Source: Streptomyces paradoxus (GTDB taxonomy: Bacteria > Actinomycetota > Actinomycetes > Streptomycetales > Streptomycetaceae). Taken from it: a stretch of 64,000 nucleotides of DNA. A program made the translations under genes and the position numbers. The notes under the pieces were generated by a model that had not been told where the DNA came from, ran no database searches, and saw only the letters and a program-made list of their open reading frames with translations. Within the stretch, counting starts at the first letter, position 1. Each line of letters starts with the position of its first letter. Positions 41,756 through 50,470 of the stretch are shown here, piece after piece. The stretch covers positions 539,597-603,596 of the forward strand of contig NZ_JACHGV010000005.1 of assembly GCF_014202475.1 (NCBI RefSeq), written 5' to 3'.

Positions 41756-42757
41756 TCACAACTGGCCGATATCCCACCGAGGCATCTTCGGCGCCCGCCG
41801 CGCCGGCACCCTCCCGCTCAGCAGGATCAGCCGAGCCGCCCGATGCCGCTGCCCCGCATACGGCTCCAGCAACTCCAGCATCGCCGCATCGTCCGCGTCC
41901 CGGTCCCCGGCCAGCGCCCACCCCACGATCCCGGGCAGATGGAGATCCCCCACCGTCACCTCGTCCGCCGCCCCATGACTGCGCTGCACCGTCTCCGCAG
42001 AGGTCCACGGTCCGACCCCCGGCACCAGCTCCAGCCGCGCCCGGGCCGCCCCGGGCTCCATCCCCACCGCCTGCTCCAGCCGCGCGGCGACCCGCACCGC
42101 ACGCAGGATCGTCGACGCCCGCTTGTTGTCGACCCCGGCCCGATGCCACTCCCACGACGGGATCAGCGCCCACGTCCGGGGCGCCGGCATCACGTACATC
42201 CGCGCGGGTGCGGGCCCCGGCGCCGGTTCCCCGAACTTCCGCACCAGCAGCCGCCACGCCCGGTACGCCTCGTCCGTCGTGACCTTCTGCTCCAGGATCG
42301 ACGGGATCAGCGACTCCAGCACGAGCCCGCTGCGCGTCAGCCGCAACCCCGGCCGCCGGTGCCGGGCCGACGCCAGCAGCCGGTGCCGCGGCACGAACGC
42401 CGACGGGTCGTCCGCGGCCCCGAGCAGCTCCGGCAACCCCTCCAGCAGCCACTCCGCCCCGGGCCCCCAGGCCTCCCCGCGCACCCCACCGCCGTAGGCG
42501 CACACCCGTAGCGTCCCCGGCCCGGCCGGAGTGAGGCTGGTCCGCCACACGGACCCGTCCGGAGTCGCCCGGAACGTCGGATCGCCGGGCCCGCGCCGCA
42601 GCGGCCCGAGCACCAGGCCGAGATCCAGCGGCCCGTCCGGCACCCACGCGCGCACCCGCCCCGGCCCCGTCGCCTGCCGGGGCACACCCGGGGGTACCGC
42701 GACATGCCCTCCGCGCACCGTCGTACGCGTGGGCCGCGGAGCGAACCGTCCTGCCAT
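41756..42757 (-). CDS. AlkA-type DNA-3-methyladenine glycosylase
   Basis: A 333-residue base-excision repair protein of the HhH-GPD superfamily. The hairpin is ELVPGVGPWTSAETVQRSHG near 245-264, followed by the catalytic Asp in VTVGDLHLPG. LESLIPSILEQKVT near 150 is the helix seen in AlkA family members. The N-terminal 110 residues form a variable beta domain. It removes alkylated bases. It lies upstream of, but in the same direction as, fbiAB; no functional tie is evident. Confidence 0.85.
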   Translation of the reverse strand: MAGRFAPRPTRTTVRGGHVAVPPGVPRQATGPGRVRAWVPDGPLDLGLVLGPLRRGPGDPTFRATPDGSVWRTSLTPAGPGTLRVCAYGGGVRGEAWGPGAEWLLEGLPELLGAADDPSAFVPRHRLLASARHRRPGLRLTRSGLVLESLIPSILEQKVTTDEAYRAWRLLVRKFGEPAPGPAPARMYVMPAPRTWALIPSWEWHRAGVDNKRASTILRAVRVAARLEQAVGMEPGAARARLELVPGVGPWTSAETVQRSHGAADEVTVGDLHLPGIVGWALAGDRDADDAAMLELLEPYAGQRHRAARLILLSGRVPARRAPKMPRWDIGQL

Positions 42758-42836
42758 GAATGACGTCCCTGGAGTCCTTGAGAGGAGCAGCCCTACGAGC
42801 GTAGGCGCCGCCCGGCACCTGTCACCGCACCTCGAT

Positions 42837-44156
42837 TCACCGCACCTCGATGAACGCCCCCGCGTCCCGCCCGGGCCGTGCCCGCGGTTCCTCCGCCGGA
42901 TGCCCGACCGCCACCGCCCCCATCGGGTCCCAGTCCGCGGGCAGGTCCAGCACCTCGCGCACCACCTCCCGGCAGAACATCGTCGACGACACCCATGCCG
43001 AACCCAGCCGCTCCCCGGCCAGCGCGACCAGGAAGTTCTGCACGCCGGCCCCGGCGGCGACCACGAACATCTCCCGCTCGGCGCCGTCCCGCCGCAGGTC
43101 GCCGTACGTGTGGGAGCCGTCCATGACCAGGCAGGGGACGACGAGGTAGGGCGCGTTGCGCAGCACGTCCCCGCGCCGGACCCGCTTGGCGATGGACTCC
43201 TCGCTCTTGCCGTCCCGCCGCAGATCGGCGATCCACGCGTCCCGCATGGCGTCGAGCAGCCGTGTGCGCGACTCCTGCGACTCCAGCAGCACGAACCGCC
43301 ACGGCGTGGTGTGGTGCGGCGCCGGGGCGGTCACGGCCGCGGCCACGGCCCGCCGTACGGCACCCGCGTCGACGGGCTCGTCCGTGAAGGACCGGACCGT
43401 GCGCCGCTGGGTCACGGCCAGCCGTACCGCCTCCGAGGTGCCGAGGCGGAACATGTCGTCCCGCGCGCCGCGGACCATGGCCCGCGCTCCCTCGCCGTCG
43501 TCTTCCCGCGCGACCAGGTGCGCGAGCCCGCGCACCACGGCGACGGGCCGCCCCGCGGCCTTGCCCTTGACCAGGTCGCCCGCGGCGGCGAGTTCGTCGG
43601 CCGTGGCGACGACGGTGGCGCTGAGCGGATTGCCGTGCGCGTCCGTGCCGCCGCGCAGATCGTCGAGCACGCGCACTCCGGCGGCCCCGATCGCGACGTC
43701 GGTGAGCCCTGCGCGCCAGGGCCGGCCGAAGGTGTCGGTGACGACGACGCCGATGTCGACGCCGAGGGTGTCGCGCAGTCCGTCGCGGATGGCGCGGGCG
43801 GAGGCGTCCGGGTCCTCGGGCAGCAACAGCACCGTGCCGGACGGGGTGTTGGACGCGTCGACCCCGGCGGCGGCCATGACCAGGCCCTGCCGGTTCTCCA
43901 CGATCCGCAGGGCGCCGCGCCGGGCCACGACCCGGACCGTCTCCGCGTCGATCGCGGCCTCCCGGTCGGCGGCCCGCACGATCCGGCCCTCCGCCTTGGA
44001 CACGATCTTCGAGGTGACGAGCAGCACGTCCCCGTCGGCCAGGCCGGGCTCGGCGTCAGCGATCAGCTTGGCCAGGTCGTCCCCGGCCGTGACCTCCGGT
44101 ATCCCGCCCAGGGCCCACACCCGGTAGCCGGCGGCTCCCTGCGTCTCACCGCTCAC
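42837..44156 (-). CDS. fbiB: bifunctional F420:gamma-glutamyl ligase / dehydro-F420 reductase
   Basis: A 439-residue two-domain enzyme. Residues 1-240 form the CofE-type ligase adding L-glutamates to F420-0: DVLLVTSKIVSKAEGR, VVVTDTFGRPWRAG and LRGGTDAHGNPL. Residues 245-439 form an FMN-dependent nitroreductase-like domain (RRTVRSFTDEPVD, WRFVLLES, GAGVQNFLVALAGERLGSAW) which in mycobacterial FbiB reduces dehydro-F420-0. GTG 44156 overlaps the cofD stop by 4 bp, so the two are coupled. Such fusions are typical of Actinobacteria. Confidence 0.94.
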   Translation of the reverse strand: MSGETQGAAGYRVWALGGIPEVTAGDDLAKLIADAEPGLADGDVLLVTSKIVSKAEGRIVRAADREAAIDAETVRVVARRGALRIVENRQGLVMAAAGVDASNTPSGTVLLLPEDPDASARAIRDGLRDTLGVDIGVVVTDTFGRPWRAGLTDVAIGAAGVRVLDDLRGGTDAHGNPLSATVVATADELAAAGDLVKGKAAGRPVAVVRGLAHLVAREDDGEGARAMVRGARDDMFRLGTSEAVRLAVTQRRTVRSFTDEPVDAGAVRRAVAAAVTAPAPHHTTPWRFVLLESQESRTRLLDAMRDAWIADLRRDGKSEESIAKRVRRGDVLRNAPYLVVPCLVMDGSHTYGDLRRDGAEREMFVVAAGAGVQNFLVALAGERLGSAWVSSTMFCREVVREVLDLPADWDPMGAVAVGHPAEEPRARPGRDAGAFIEVR

Positions 44157-45112
44157 GCCCCCCGCACCTCCTCGGCCAGCGCCAGTGCCTCCTGGGCCAT
44201 CCGCGTGGTCGCGTCGGCGTCGCTCATCATCAGCGGCACGGCCCGGCAGCGGATCCCGGCCGCCTCGACCCGTTCCACCGCCGCGGCGTCCACCGAGTCC
44301 ACGAGCCAGCCGTCCAGCAGGCCCGAGCCGTAGTGCTCGGCCACCGCCGTCGCGGTCGACTCCACGCCCACGGCGGCGAGGACCTTGTCGGCCATGCCCC
44401 GCACGGGCGCGTCTCCGACGATGGGGGAGAGGCCGACGACCGGCACCCCGGCGTCGGCGATCGCCTCCCGGATGCCGGGCACGGCGAGGATCGTGCCGAT
44501 CGACACGACCGGGTTGGACGGCGGGAAGAGGATCACGTCCGCCTCGGCGATGGCCTCCAGGACGCCCGGCGCGGGCTTCGCCTGGTCGGCGCCGACCGGC
44601 ACGACCGCCCGGGCGGGCACCGAGGCGCGCAGCCGCACCCAGTACTCCTGGAAGTGGATCGCCTTGGTCTCACCGTCGATCTCGACGGCCACATGCGTCT
44701 CGACGCGGTCGTCGGACATGGGGATCAGCCGGACACCCGGCTTCCAGCGGTCGCACAGCGCCTGCGTCACCGCGCTCAGCGGGTACCCGGCGCCGATCAT
44801 CTGCGTCCGCACGATGTGGGTGGCGAAGTCCCGGTCGCCGAGACCGAACCACTCGGGCCCGACTCCGTACGCCGCGAGCTCCTCCTTCAGGTGGAAGGTC
44901 TCGTCGGCGCGCCCCCAGCCCTGCTCCTCGTTGATGCCGCCGCCGAGCGTGTACATCACCGTGTCGAGGTCCGGGCAGACCTTCAGCCCGAAGAGGTGGA
45001 TGTCGTCCCCGGTGTTGCCGATGACCGTGATGTCCGCGTCCGGGACGGCCCGCTTCAGACCACGCAGGAACCGGGCACCGCCGATGCCGCCTGCCAGAAC
45101 CACAATGCGCAT
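44153..45112 (-). CDS. fbiA: 2-phospho-L-lactate (phosphoenolpyruvyl) transferase
   Basis: A 319-residue CofD-family enzyme that joins the nucleotide-activated C3 acid to the deazaflavin FO, giving (dehydro)F420-0. The N-terminal VVLAGGIGGARFLRGL nucleotide loop, IGNTGDDIHLFGLKVCPDLDT, FPPSNPVVSIGTIL and LSPIVGDAPVRGMADK are all conserved. There is no clear Shine-Dalgarno at ATG 45112; a CAAGACT-like -10 lies about 7 bp upstream on the minus strand, so the mRNA may be leaderless. FO synthase (fbiC) and fbiD are not in the window. Confidence 0.94.
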   Translation of the reverse strand: MRIVVLAGGIGGARFLRGLKRAVPDADITVIGNTGDDIHLFGLKVCPDLDTVMYTLGGGINEEQGWGRADETFHLKEELAAYGVGPEWFGLGDRDFATHIVRTQMIGAGYPLSAVTQALCDRWKPGVRLIPMSDDRVETHVAVEIDGETKAIHFQEYWVRLRASVPARAVVPVGADQAKPAPGVLEAIAEADVILFPPSNPVVSIGTILAVPGIREAIADAGVPVVGLSPIVGDAPVRGMADKVLAAVGVESTATAVAEHYGSGLLDGWLVDSVDAAAVERVEAAGIRCRAVPLMMSDADATTRMAQEALALAEEVRGA

Positions 45113-45147
45113 GGGCGACAGTCTTGCAGGCGGCTACGACATCCGGG

Positions 45148-45654
45148 TCAGGCAGTCAGGGCGCCCGGGACGGCCCGGGCCTCGCAGTGCGGGGCCGTGT
45201 GCATCGGCATCTCGGTGAGGCCCGGGTAGTAGACGTGCAGGCTCACGGCCGGCTCCAGCGCGTCGTTGACGACTTCGTGTACGTACCCCGGCGCGAACAC
45301 GCGCTGCGCGCCCGCCCGCAAGGCGCGCGTGCCCCGCTCCGTGCGCTCGGTCAGGGTGCCGTCCAGGACGGTCAGCACACCGGAGGAGCGGCCGTGGTCG
45401 TGCAGCCCGCTGCCCTGCCCGGGCACCCAGGACAGCAGCCACACCTCGTAGCCCGGTCCGGTGCGCAGCCGGTGGTACCAGCGGCTGGTGGCGTCGTAGC
45501 GGACGAGGTGTTCCCACTGGGAGCGGTCCTCGGCGAGGGAGCGGGCCAGTCCGACGAACTCGGCGACGGTGGCCGGGTGCTCGCGGGGGGTCTGGAGGAG
45601 GTGCGTGACTTCGAGGATGTCGCCGGCGATCTGGAGGTCGCTGTCGCTGTTCAT
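45148..45654 (-). CDS. cysteine dioxygenase (cupin)
   Basis: A 168-residue non-haem iron cupin. Iron ligands are HDH near residues 85-87 in SGLHDHGRSSGVLTVLDG and the later His in PGYVHEVVN near 125. The family oxidises L-cysteine (or a related thiol acid) to the sulfinate. GAGGAA precedes ATG 45654. It runs in the same direction as fbiA but is 35 bp upstream of it with its own leader, and 3'-ward genes are F420-related, so cotranscription is possible. Confidence 0.88.
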   Translation of the reverse strand: MNSDSDLQIAGDILEVTHLLQTPREHPATVAEFVGLARSLAEDRSQWEHLVRYDATSRWYHRLRTGPGYEVWLLSWVPGQGSGLHDHGRSSGVLTVLDGTLTERTERGTRALRAGAQRVFAPGYVHEVVNDALEPAVSLHVYYPGLTEMPMHTAPHCEARAVPGALTA

Positions 45655-46312
45655 GGGGTGCGTGGTTCCTCAGTGAAGGAAGGTCAGAGGGGAACGGGAG
45701 CCGAGGTACGGGTGGCTCGGCCTTCAGCTGGAGCGGGTGTGGCTCAACAGCTGGGACAGCAACAGCTACAGCGAGCGCGGGCAGCACCGTGGGACCCGGC
45801 GGTGCGGGTCGACGTGGGTGCCAAGTTCGCGAGCATGCCCACAAGGACACCGGTTCACACCTTCACTGTCAACTCGACACCCGGTATGTGGGATGTGGTT
45901 CACCTCATCCGGTCGATCGCTCAGATGAAAGGTTTGTTCATGGCCCGCCCGGGACACATGGCGTCCAACCGGGCGCACAAACCCCGTTGCGTAGTCGTGA
46001 TCCGACTGTGATCCGTTTCGCTTCGACGTGCGTGTCGGAACGAGATCGAACTCCTGGGCGTCCTTCTCCGTACAGGTCTGCGAGGGGTCCGTCGGAAGGT
46101 GTGAGCCCTCAGGGGCTCCGTCTGTGTGTCAGGTTTTATGGTGATTTGAACACTTTCCGCATGGGCTTGGTTCCGCAGAGTGAATAAGGGGCTCAATAGC
46201 AGATCTCGGCTTGACTCGCCCGGAGCAGCACACTTGTAATTTCACTCGTGTCGTTCAGCCGGAATCGGTAACGGCTAGATCACGGGGACGCGAAGACAGA
46301 CGAGGGGCGCAC
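45655..46312. other. 658-bp regulatory region upstream of whiB
   Basis: No supportable gene. The sequence becomes A/T-richer from about 45900 to 46300, as expected for a regulatory region. The proximal promoter is at 46211-46240. Several GACAC words (for example near 45845, 45880 and 45955) match the WhiA/WhiB half-site but are short enough to occur by chance. In S. coelicolor whiB is known to have more than one promoter. Confidence 0.5.
46211..46240 (+). promoter_or_regulatory. whiB proximal promoter
   Basis: TTGACT at 46211-46216 and TGTAAT at 46235-46240, 18 bp apart, about 65 bp before the whiB start. Confidence 0.6.
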
Positions 46313-46576
46313 ATGACCGAGACGGTGCAGCAACTGCTGGTCGACGACGCGGACGAGGAACTCGGCTGGCAGGAGCGCGCGCTGTGCGCCCAGACCGACC
46401 CCGAGTCCTTCTTCCCCGAGAAGGGCGGCTCGACCAGGGAGGCCAAGAAGGTCTGCCTCGCCTGTGAGGTCCGCTCCGAGTGCCTCGAGTACGCCCTCGC
46501 CAACGACGAGCGGTTCGGCATCTGGGGCGGCCTGTCCGAGCGGGAGCGCCGCCGGCTGAAGAAGGCGGCCGTCTGA
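46313..46576 (+). CDS. whiB: WhiB iron-sulfur transcription factor
   Basis: An 87-residue Wbl protein, the same length as S. coelicolor WhiB, which works with WhiA to start septation in sporulating aerial hyphae. Four cysteines (25, 48, 51, 57) in a C-x22-C-x2-C-x5-C pattern bind a 4Fe-4S cluster; GIWGG (69-73) and the basic tail RERRRLKK form the sigma- and DNA-contacting end. GAGGGG is 5 bp before ATG 46313. In mycobacteria I recall WhiB2, the orthologue, next to fbiA as here. Confidence 0.96.
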   Translation: MTETVQQLLVDDADEELGWQERALCAQTDPESFFPEKGGSTREAKKVCLACEVRSECLEYALANDERFGIWGGLSERERRRLKKAAV

Positions 46577-46738
46577 CGCCCCACCCTCTGCGTGAACGGC
46601 CCGTCGTCCGTGGGTTATCCACAGGCGGCGGGCCGCTTGCTGCGCAGCCGATAGTGTGGGCGCTCGTCCGAGACGCCCCGCCGCCCCCTTTGGGCACGGG
46701 CGTCCACCGCAGTCCACCGAACCGGGGCCCGTACCTCG

Positions 46739-49700
46739 ATGTCCGTGCACAGCCACTCGGCAGCTCATCACGACGCCGCTGCCACACCTGAGTTCCCGCG
46801 TCATGTGGTGACCGCGGTCCTCGTCTCCCACGACGGCGCCCGCTGGCTGCCCGAGGCGCTCGCCGGGCTGCTCGGCCAGGAGCGGCCCGTCCAGTACGCG
46901 ATGGGCGCCGACACCGGCAGCGCGGACGCCTCCGCCCAGCTGGTCACCGACGCCCTCGGCGCCGACCGGGTGCTGCACCTGGCCCGCCGCACCGGCTTCG
47001 GCCAGGCCGTCGAGGAGTGCGGCCGCACCGCCCCGGTCCTCACCCCGGACGAGCTGCCGTACCTGAAGCGCCCCAGCGGCTGGGACCCCGTCACGCGCTC
47101 GTGGCGCGACGACGCCTACGACCTGCCCGAGCTCCCGCACGGCGAACCGGTGCAGTGGCTGTGGCTGCTGCACGACGACTGCGCCCCGGACCCGGACGCC
47201 CTGGCCCAGCTGCTGCGGGTCGTGGAGAACGAGTACGAGCTGGGCCGCGAGGACGTCGCCGTCGTGGGTCCCAAACTCCGCGGCTGGTACGACCGGCGGC
47301 AGCTGCTGGAGGTCGGCGTCTCCATCGCCAACTCCGGCCGCCGCTGGACCGGCCTGGACCGCCGCGAGCAGGACCAGGGCCAGCACGACCACGTCCGTAC
47401 CGTGCTCTCGGTGTCCACCGCCGGCATGCTCGTCCGCCGTGACGTCTTCGAGCAGCTCGGCGGGTTCGACCGCCACCTGCCCCTCATGCGCGACGACGTC
47501 GACCTGTGCTGGCGCGCGCACGCGGCCGGCTACCGCGTCCTGATCGCCCCCGAGGCGGTCGTCCGCCACGCCGAGGCGTCCAGCCGCGAGCGCCGCACGG
47601 TCGACTGCATGGGCCGTACGGCGGCCTCCCCGCACAAGGTCGACAAGGCCGGCGCCGTCTACACCCTGCTCGTCAACTCGCGTACGGCCGTGCTCCCCTG
47701 GGTGATGCTGCGGATCGTGCTCGGCACCCTGCTGCGGACCGTGGCCTACCTGGTCGGCAAGGTACCCGGACAGGCCGTCGACGAGATCCGCGGCCTGCTG
47801 GGCACGCTGCTGAGGCCCGAGCGGATCCTCGCCGGGCGGCGCGCCAGAGGCGCACCCCAGATCGACAAGGACGAGCTGCGGGCGCTGTTCCCGCCGCCCG
47901 GCGCGACCGTCCGCGTCACCGTCGAGCAGGTCGCGAGCAGCCTCGTCGGCCGCTCCGACCCGGAGGCCGCCGCCGGCGCCGGACGGCACGGCGGCGCCGT
48001 CGAGTCGGGCCCCGGCGGCGACGACGCCGACTTCCTGGAGATCGAGCAGTTCGCCCGGCTCAAGCGCATCGCGCGCAAGCCCGGCCCGGTGCTCTTCCTG
48101 GTGCTGCTGCTCGTCTCCCTGTTCGCCTGCCGTCAGCTCCTGGGCGGCGGCGCCCTCGCGGGCGGCGCCCTGCTGCCCGCCCCGGCCGATTCCGCCGAGC
48201 TGTGGTCGCGCTACCTCGACGCCTGGCATCCGGTCGGGGCCGGCGGCACCTCGTCCGCGCCGCCGTACGTCGCGCTCGTGGCGATGCTGGCGTCCCTGCT
48301 GTTCGGCTCGACCGGCCTCGCCGTCACGGTCCTGCTCGTCGGCTCGGTGCCCCTGGCCGGCGTCGCCGCCTACTTCGCCTCCCGCCCGCTCGTCGAGTCC
48401 AGGCTGTTGCGCGCCTGGGCGGCCGTCGTCTACGCGTTCCTGCCCGCCGCCACCGGCGCCCTCGCCGGCGGCCGCATCGGCACCGCCGTCCTGGCCGTGC
48501 TGCTGCCGCTCATCGCCCGCGCGGGCATCGCGGCCGGCGGCCTGGCGAACTCCGCCGGAGCCCGCGGCAGCTGGCGCGCCACCTGGGCGTACGCGCTGCT
48601 GCTGACCATCACCACCGCCTTCACGCCGATCGTGTGGCCCATCGCGCTGCTCCTCGGCATCGGACTGCTGGCGCTGCGCCGGAGCGACATCACGGCCTAC
48701 GGGCTGCGGTTCCTCGCCCAGCTCGGCACCCCCCTGCTGCTCCTGGCGCCCTGGTCGCTGACGCTGCTCCCGTTCGGCTTCCTCAAGGAAGCGGGCCTCG
48801 ACTACGGCCCCTCGGCCGCCTCCGCCCTCGACCTGCTCGGCGCCAGCCCGGGCGGCCCCGGCACCGTCAGCGGCCTCATGCTCATCGGCATCGTGCTGGC
48901 CGCCCTCGCCGCCCTGGTGCGCTCGGAACGCCAGGCGGGCATCTGGACGGCCTGGACCGTCGCCCTCGTCGGCTTCGTCTTCGCGGTCCTGTCCAACAGC
49001 TCCACCTGGGCCGGCCCGGCGACCCTCGTCTACGGCATCGCCCTGCTGGCCGCCGCCGCGCTCGGCGCCGACGGGGCACGCGCGCGGGTGGCCGAGCAGA
49101 GCTTCGGCTGGCGCCAGCCGGTCGCCGTGCTGATCGCCTTCGCCTCAGCCGCGGGCCCGCTGCTCATCGCCGCCGGCTGGATGATCCGCGGCGCCGACGG
49201 CCCGCTGGAGCGACGCGATCCGACCCAGGTCCCCGCGTTCGTCGCCGAGGAGAGCGGCACCCGCGACCAGGCCCGCACGCTCGTCCTCGACAGCGACTCC
49301 GGCGCCCGCGTCGGCTACATGCTGGTCCGCGGCTCGGGCGCCCGCCTCGGCGACGGCGAGATCGCCGCCGCCGACGGGGAGAACGGCAGGCTCGACAAGG
49401 TCGTCGCCAACCTGGTCGCCGGTTCCGGTGCCGACCAGGCCGACCAGCTCGGCGGCTTCGCCGTGCGCTACGTCCTCGTCCACCAGGGCGCGCCCCGCGA
49501 GGTCACCCGCGTCCTCGACGCCACGCCCGGCCTGACCCGCCTCAGCCAGCAGGCCGGCGGCGCCCTGTGGCGCGTCAACCGCGAGGTGGCGCGCGCCACC
49601 ATCGCCCCCGCCTCCGGATCCGGCACCCCGCAGCCCGTCGCCGCCGGACCCGTCGACATCCACACCACCATCCCGGCCGGCGCGGGCGGACGCGTGCTGC

Positions 49701-50470
49701 GCCTCGCCGACTCGGCCTCCGACGGCTGGTCCGCCACGCTCGACGGCAAGCCGCTGACCCGCACCACGGTCGACGGCTGGGCCCAGGGCTTCGAACTCCC
49801 CGCCGGTGGCGGCAGGCTGGACGTCACCTACGACGACCCGATCGGCCACACGGCCTGGCTGTGGGTCCAGGGCCTGCTCGCCGTCGTCCTGGTGGTGCTC
49901 GCCCTGCCCGGCCGGCGCCGCGACATCGACGACGACCTCCCCGACGAGCCGGCCGTCCCGGCCCAGGCCGTCGCCGGCGAGGGCCGCCGCGCCCGCCGCC
50001 TGCGCGCCCAGGCGGAGGCCGAGACCGAAGAGGCCGCCGGGCCCGCCGGACCCGATGAGTTCCCGCCCCCGCAACCGCAGCAGCCGCCGGTGGCCGTGCC
50101 CCAGCAGCAGAACCACGGGGTGGGGGTCCCCCCGGGAGAGGATGTTCGAGCCTGGGGGAGGGACAACGCCGGCTACCAGGGCGGCCAGTACGCGAACCAC
50201 GGCGACCAGTACCAGAACGCGCAGTACCCGGCGGACGCCTACGGACAGCAGTACCCGGCGGACCCGTACCAGGGCGGCCAGTACGACCCGTACGCGTACG
50301 GCGGCCAGGGCCAGGGTCAGGGCCACACGCCGCCGTACGACCAGGCCGGCTACGACCAGGCGGCGTACGACCAGGCCTACCAGCAGGGCTACGGCACGCC
50401 GTACGACCCGGGCCAGCAGCACCACCCCCACGGCACGGGCAGTGAGCGTCCCGACGGGAGCCAGCAGTGA
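46739..50470 (+). CDS. very large membrane glycosyltransferase (GT2 plus multi-TM region)
   Basis: A 1243-residue protein. Residues 20-290 are a GT2 domain (VVTAVLVSHDGARWLPEAL, WLLHDDCAPDPDAL, STAGMLVRRDVF, MRDDVDLCWRAHAAGYR). A hydrophobic stretch near 320-345 is followed by about a dozen TM helices between 450 and 830, then an extracytoplasmic beta region (about 830-1035), a last TM near 1036-1055 and a disordered Gln/Tyr/Gly/Pro-rich tail with repeats (GGQY, QYPAD). It may transfer sugars to a wall polymer or lipid-linked acceptor. Its stop overlaps the DUF5719 gene (GTGA). An inverted-repeat element is inserted in-frame at 50117-50162. Confidence 0.85.
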   Translation: MSVHSHSAAHHDAAATPEFPRHVVTAVLVSHDGARWLPEALAGLLGQERPVQYAMGADTGSADASAQLVTDALGADRVLHLARRTGFGQAVEECGRTAPVLTPDELPYLKRPSGWDPVTRSWRDDAYDLPELPHGEPVQWLWLLHDDCAPDPDALAQLLRVVENEYELGREDVAVVGPKLRGWYDRRQLLEVGVSIANSGRRWTGLDRREQDQGQHDHVRTVLSVSTAGMLVRRDVFEQLGGFDRHLPLMRDDVDLCWRAHAAGYRVLIAPEAVVRHAEASSRERRTVDCMGRTAASPHKVDKAGAVYTLLVNSRTAVLPWVMLRIVLGTLLRTVAYLVGKVPGQAVDEIRGLLGTLLRPERILAGRRARGAPQIDKDELRALFPPPGATVRVTVEQVASSLVGRSDPEAAAGAGRHGGAVESGPGGDDADFLEIEQFARLKRIARKPGPVLFLVLLLVSLFACRQLLGGGALAGGALLPAPADSAELWSRYLDAWHPVGAGGTSSAPPYVALVAMLASLLFGSTGLAVTVLLVGSVPLAGVAAYFASRPLVESRLLRAWAAVVYAFLPAATGALAGGRIGTAVLAVLLPLIARAGIAAGGLANSAGARGSWRATWAYALLLTITTAFTPIVWPIALLLGIGLLALRRSDITAYGLRFLAQLGTPLLLLAPWSLTLLPFGFLKEAGLDYGPSAASALDLLGASPGGPGTVSGLMLIGIVLAALAALVRSERQAGIWTAWTVALVGFVFAVLSNSSTWAGPATLVYGIALLAAAALGADGARARVAEQSFGWRQPVAVLIAFASAAGPLLIAAGWMIRGADGPLERRDPTQVPAFVAEESGTRDQARTLVLDSDSGARVGYMLVRGSGARLGDGEIAAADGENGRLDKVVANLVAGSGADQADQLGGFAVRYVLVHQGAPREVTRVLDATPGLTRLSQQAGGALWRVNREVARATIAPASGSGTPQPVAAGPVDIHTTIPAGAGGRVLRLADSASDGWSATLDGKPLTRTTVDGWAQGFELPAGGGRLDVTYDDPIGHTAWLWVQGLLAVVLVVLALPGRRRDIDDDLPDEPAVPAQAVAGEGRRARRLRAQAEAETEEAAGPAGPDEFPPPQPQQPPVAVPQQQNHGVGVPPGEDVRAWGRDNAGYQGGQYANHGDQYQNAQYPADAYGQQYPADPYQGGQYDPYAYGGQGQGQGHTPPYDQAGYDQAAYDQAYQQGYGTPYDPGQQHHPHGTGSERPDGSQQ
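50117..50162 (+). repeat. Streptomyces-type GGTCCCCC repeat inserted in-frame in a coding region
   Basis: GGGGTGGGGGTCCCCCCGGG at 50117-50136 and CCTGGGGGA at 50151-50159 form an imperfect stem, the design of the intergenic element at 41608-41651. The reading frame stays open through it, adding a V/P/G/E-containing peptide (GVGVPPGEDVRAWG) between Gln-rich and Tyr/Gly-rich tail segments. Confidence 0.65.

Noticed and set aside
46211..46312. Longer 121-residue version of WhiB starting at 46211
   Set aside because: The extension would begin at the -35 element; the 87-residue form has a good ribosome site and the known WhiB length.
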